Position numbers and translations under genes: made by a program. From NCBI RefSeq assembly GCF_947502445.1, contig NZ_CANMZW010000002.1:186001-250000 (forward strand): a DNA stretch of 64,000 bases, read 5' to 3'. The notes below the pieces were generated by a model. It had not been told where the DNA came from and made no database searches. It saw nothing but the letters and a program-made list of their open reading frames with translations. This DNA comes from an uncultured Brevibacillus sp. (GTDB lineage: Bacteria; Bacillota; Bacilli; Brevibacillales; Brevibacillaceae). Below are positions 63,399 through 64,000 of the stretch, piece after piece; the first letter of the stretch is position 1; each line of letters starts with the position of its first letter.

Positions 63399-63932
63399 TT
63401 ACGAAAATACGTAAGACACGATGATCAAGGAGAAGATGACACCTGCAAGATCAGACCAGAGTCCCACTTTTAACGCATAGGCCGAGTTGCGGATACCTAC
63501 TGCCCCAAAATACACGGTTAGCACATAAAGTGTCGTGTCTGTGCTCCCTTGCATCGTGGCGGCCAAGCGCCCGAGGAAGGAGTCTGGTCCGTACTGCGCA
63601 ATTAAATCGGTAGCAATCGCCAGTGAACCAGTGCCAGTCATCGGCCTAAGCAAGGCTAAAGGAACAATTTCCTCAGGAAAGTGAATCGCATCCAGTGCCG
63701 GCCTGATCGCACTCAATAGCAGCTCCAACGCCCCTGATTCTCTGAACATCGTTACGGCGACCATCATAGCGATCAGATGAGGCAAAATACGAATCGTGGT
63801 CGTAAGCCCCCCTTTTGCGCCCTCCACAAACGTCTCATATACTGGAACCCGTTTGCTCCATCCGTAGAGCAGTACAAAGGCAATCATGACGGGAATCGCC
63901 CAAAGGGAGAGCAGGGATACCCATTGGTACAT
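63399..63932 (-). CDS. spmB: Spore maturation protein B
   Basis: 177 residues, about five membrane helices, a nucleoside-recognition (Gate) domain: ILPHLIAMMVAVTMFRESGALELLL and RPMTGTGSLAIATDLIAQYGPDSFLG. Needed with SpmA for spore core dehydration. Starts 14 bases after spmA. Confidence 0.93.
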   Translation of the reverse strand: MYQWVSLLSLWAIPVMIAFVLLYGWSKRVPVYETFVEGAKGGLTTTIRILPHLIAMMVAVTMFRESGALELLLSAIRPALDAIHFPEEIVPLALLRPMTGTGSLAIATDLIAQYGPDSFLGRLAATMQGSTDTTLYVLTVYFGAVGIRNSAYALKVGLWSDLAGVIFSLIIVSYVFS

Positions 63933-63946
63933 GCGAAGATCCCCCT

Positions 63947-64000
63947 TTACCTGTGACGTCTCATGTGACGATACCGATACCAGCGATCAATCAGTAGTGC
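63947..64000 (-). CDS. spmA: Spore maturation protein A, C-terminal end
   Basis: The last 17 codons and stop (63947-63949); the rest is outside the window. Read in frame from base 64000: ALLIDRWYRYRHMRRHR. Basic tail next to spmB. Identified by position. Confidence 0.65.
   Translation of the reverse strand, partial: ALLIDRWYRYRHMRRHR

Overview
The window is chromosomal DNA of an endospore-forming Gram-positive bacterium. Spore genes (spoIVA, a spoVIF-like gene, seaA, ypeB, sleB, spmA/spmB), strong AGGAGG-type ribosome binding sites and a Bacillus subtilis-like gene order all point to Bacillales. The presence of futalosine-type menaquinone genes, moderate base composition and the protein sequences suggest Paenibacillaceae, most likely Brevibacillus. 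That genus call is inference from memory, not from a search. No phage, transposase or CRISPR array is visible; this is core genome, densely packed, with about 75 protein genes, one tRNA and many rho-independent terminators. Most genes are on the minus strand.

Layout by region, in window coordinates, with minus-strand transcription running right to left. (1) 1-10300: the aromatic supraoperon aroC-aroB-aroH-trpEDCFBA-hisC-tyrA (tyrA is cut by the window edge). A leader with about eleven GAG/TAG triplets followed by a terminator sits before trpE. (2) 10600-17300: cheR, ndk and the menaquinone block hepS-menG-[UbiA/UbiX/MqnA]-hepT, where three futalosine-pathway genes sit inside the classical hepS-menG-hepT order. 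(3) 17380-23200: mtrB (TRAP, the protein that should read the trp leader), a lytic transglycosylase, tRNA-Pro(GGG), an NPCBM-type secreted protein, folE, hup and spoIVA. (4) 23400-32100: yphF-like lipoprotein, two [2Fe-2S] ferredoxins, yphE-like protein, gpsA, plsY, der, the YIEGIA pair, seaA and fni. (5) 32100-38900: ribosomal S1-like protein, plsC, cmk, a PilZ protein, the germination pair sleB-ypeB, a new 52-residue Cys protein and prsW. (6) 38900-50100: asparaginase, glutamate dehydrogenase, a PIG-L deacetylase, mecA, a TrxR-like flavoprotein, a LysM protein, a CPBP protease, recQ-ypbB and a [4Fe-4S] ferredoxin. (7) 50200-55200: a serine T-box leader driving a class V aminotransferase and serA, then an NhaD-type transporter. 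(8) 55260-64000: HAD hydrolase, resE, resD, resC, resB, resA (cytochrome c maturation and its two-component control), rluB, spmB and the tail of spmA.

How the parts work together: aroC/B/H feed chorismate to trp, tyr and (via MqnA) menaquinone. TRAP encoded at 17970 should bind tryptophan and close the trp leader at 7450-7560. hepS/hepT make the polyprenyl tail that MqnP and MenG use to finish menaquinone, and the Res cluster builds the cytochromes that use it. Least explained are a 38-base, hairpin-rich sequence present twice (10437 and 43659), a 52-residue Cys-pair protein at 37982, and several small conserved-looking proteins without known function.
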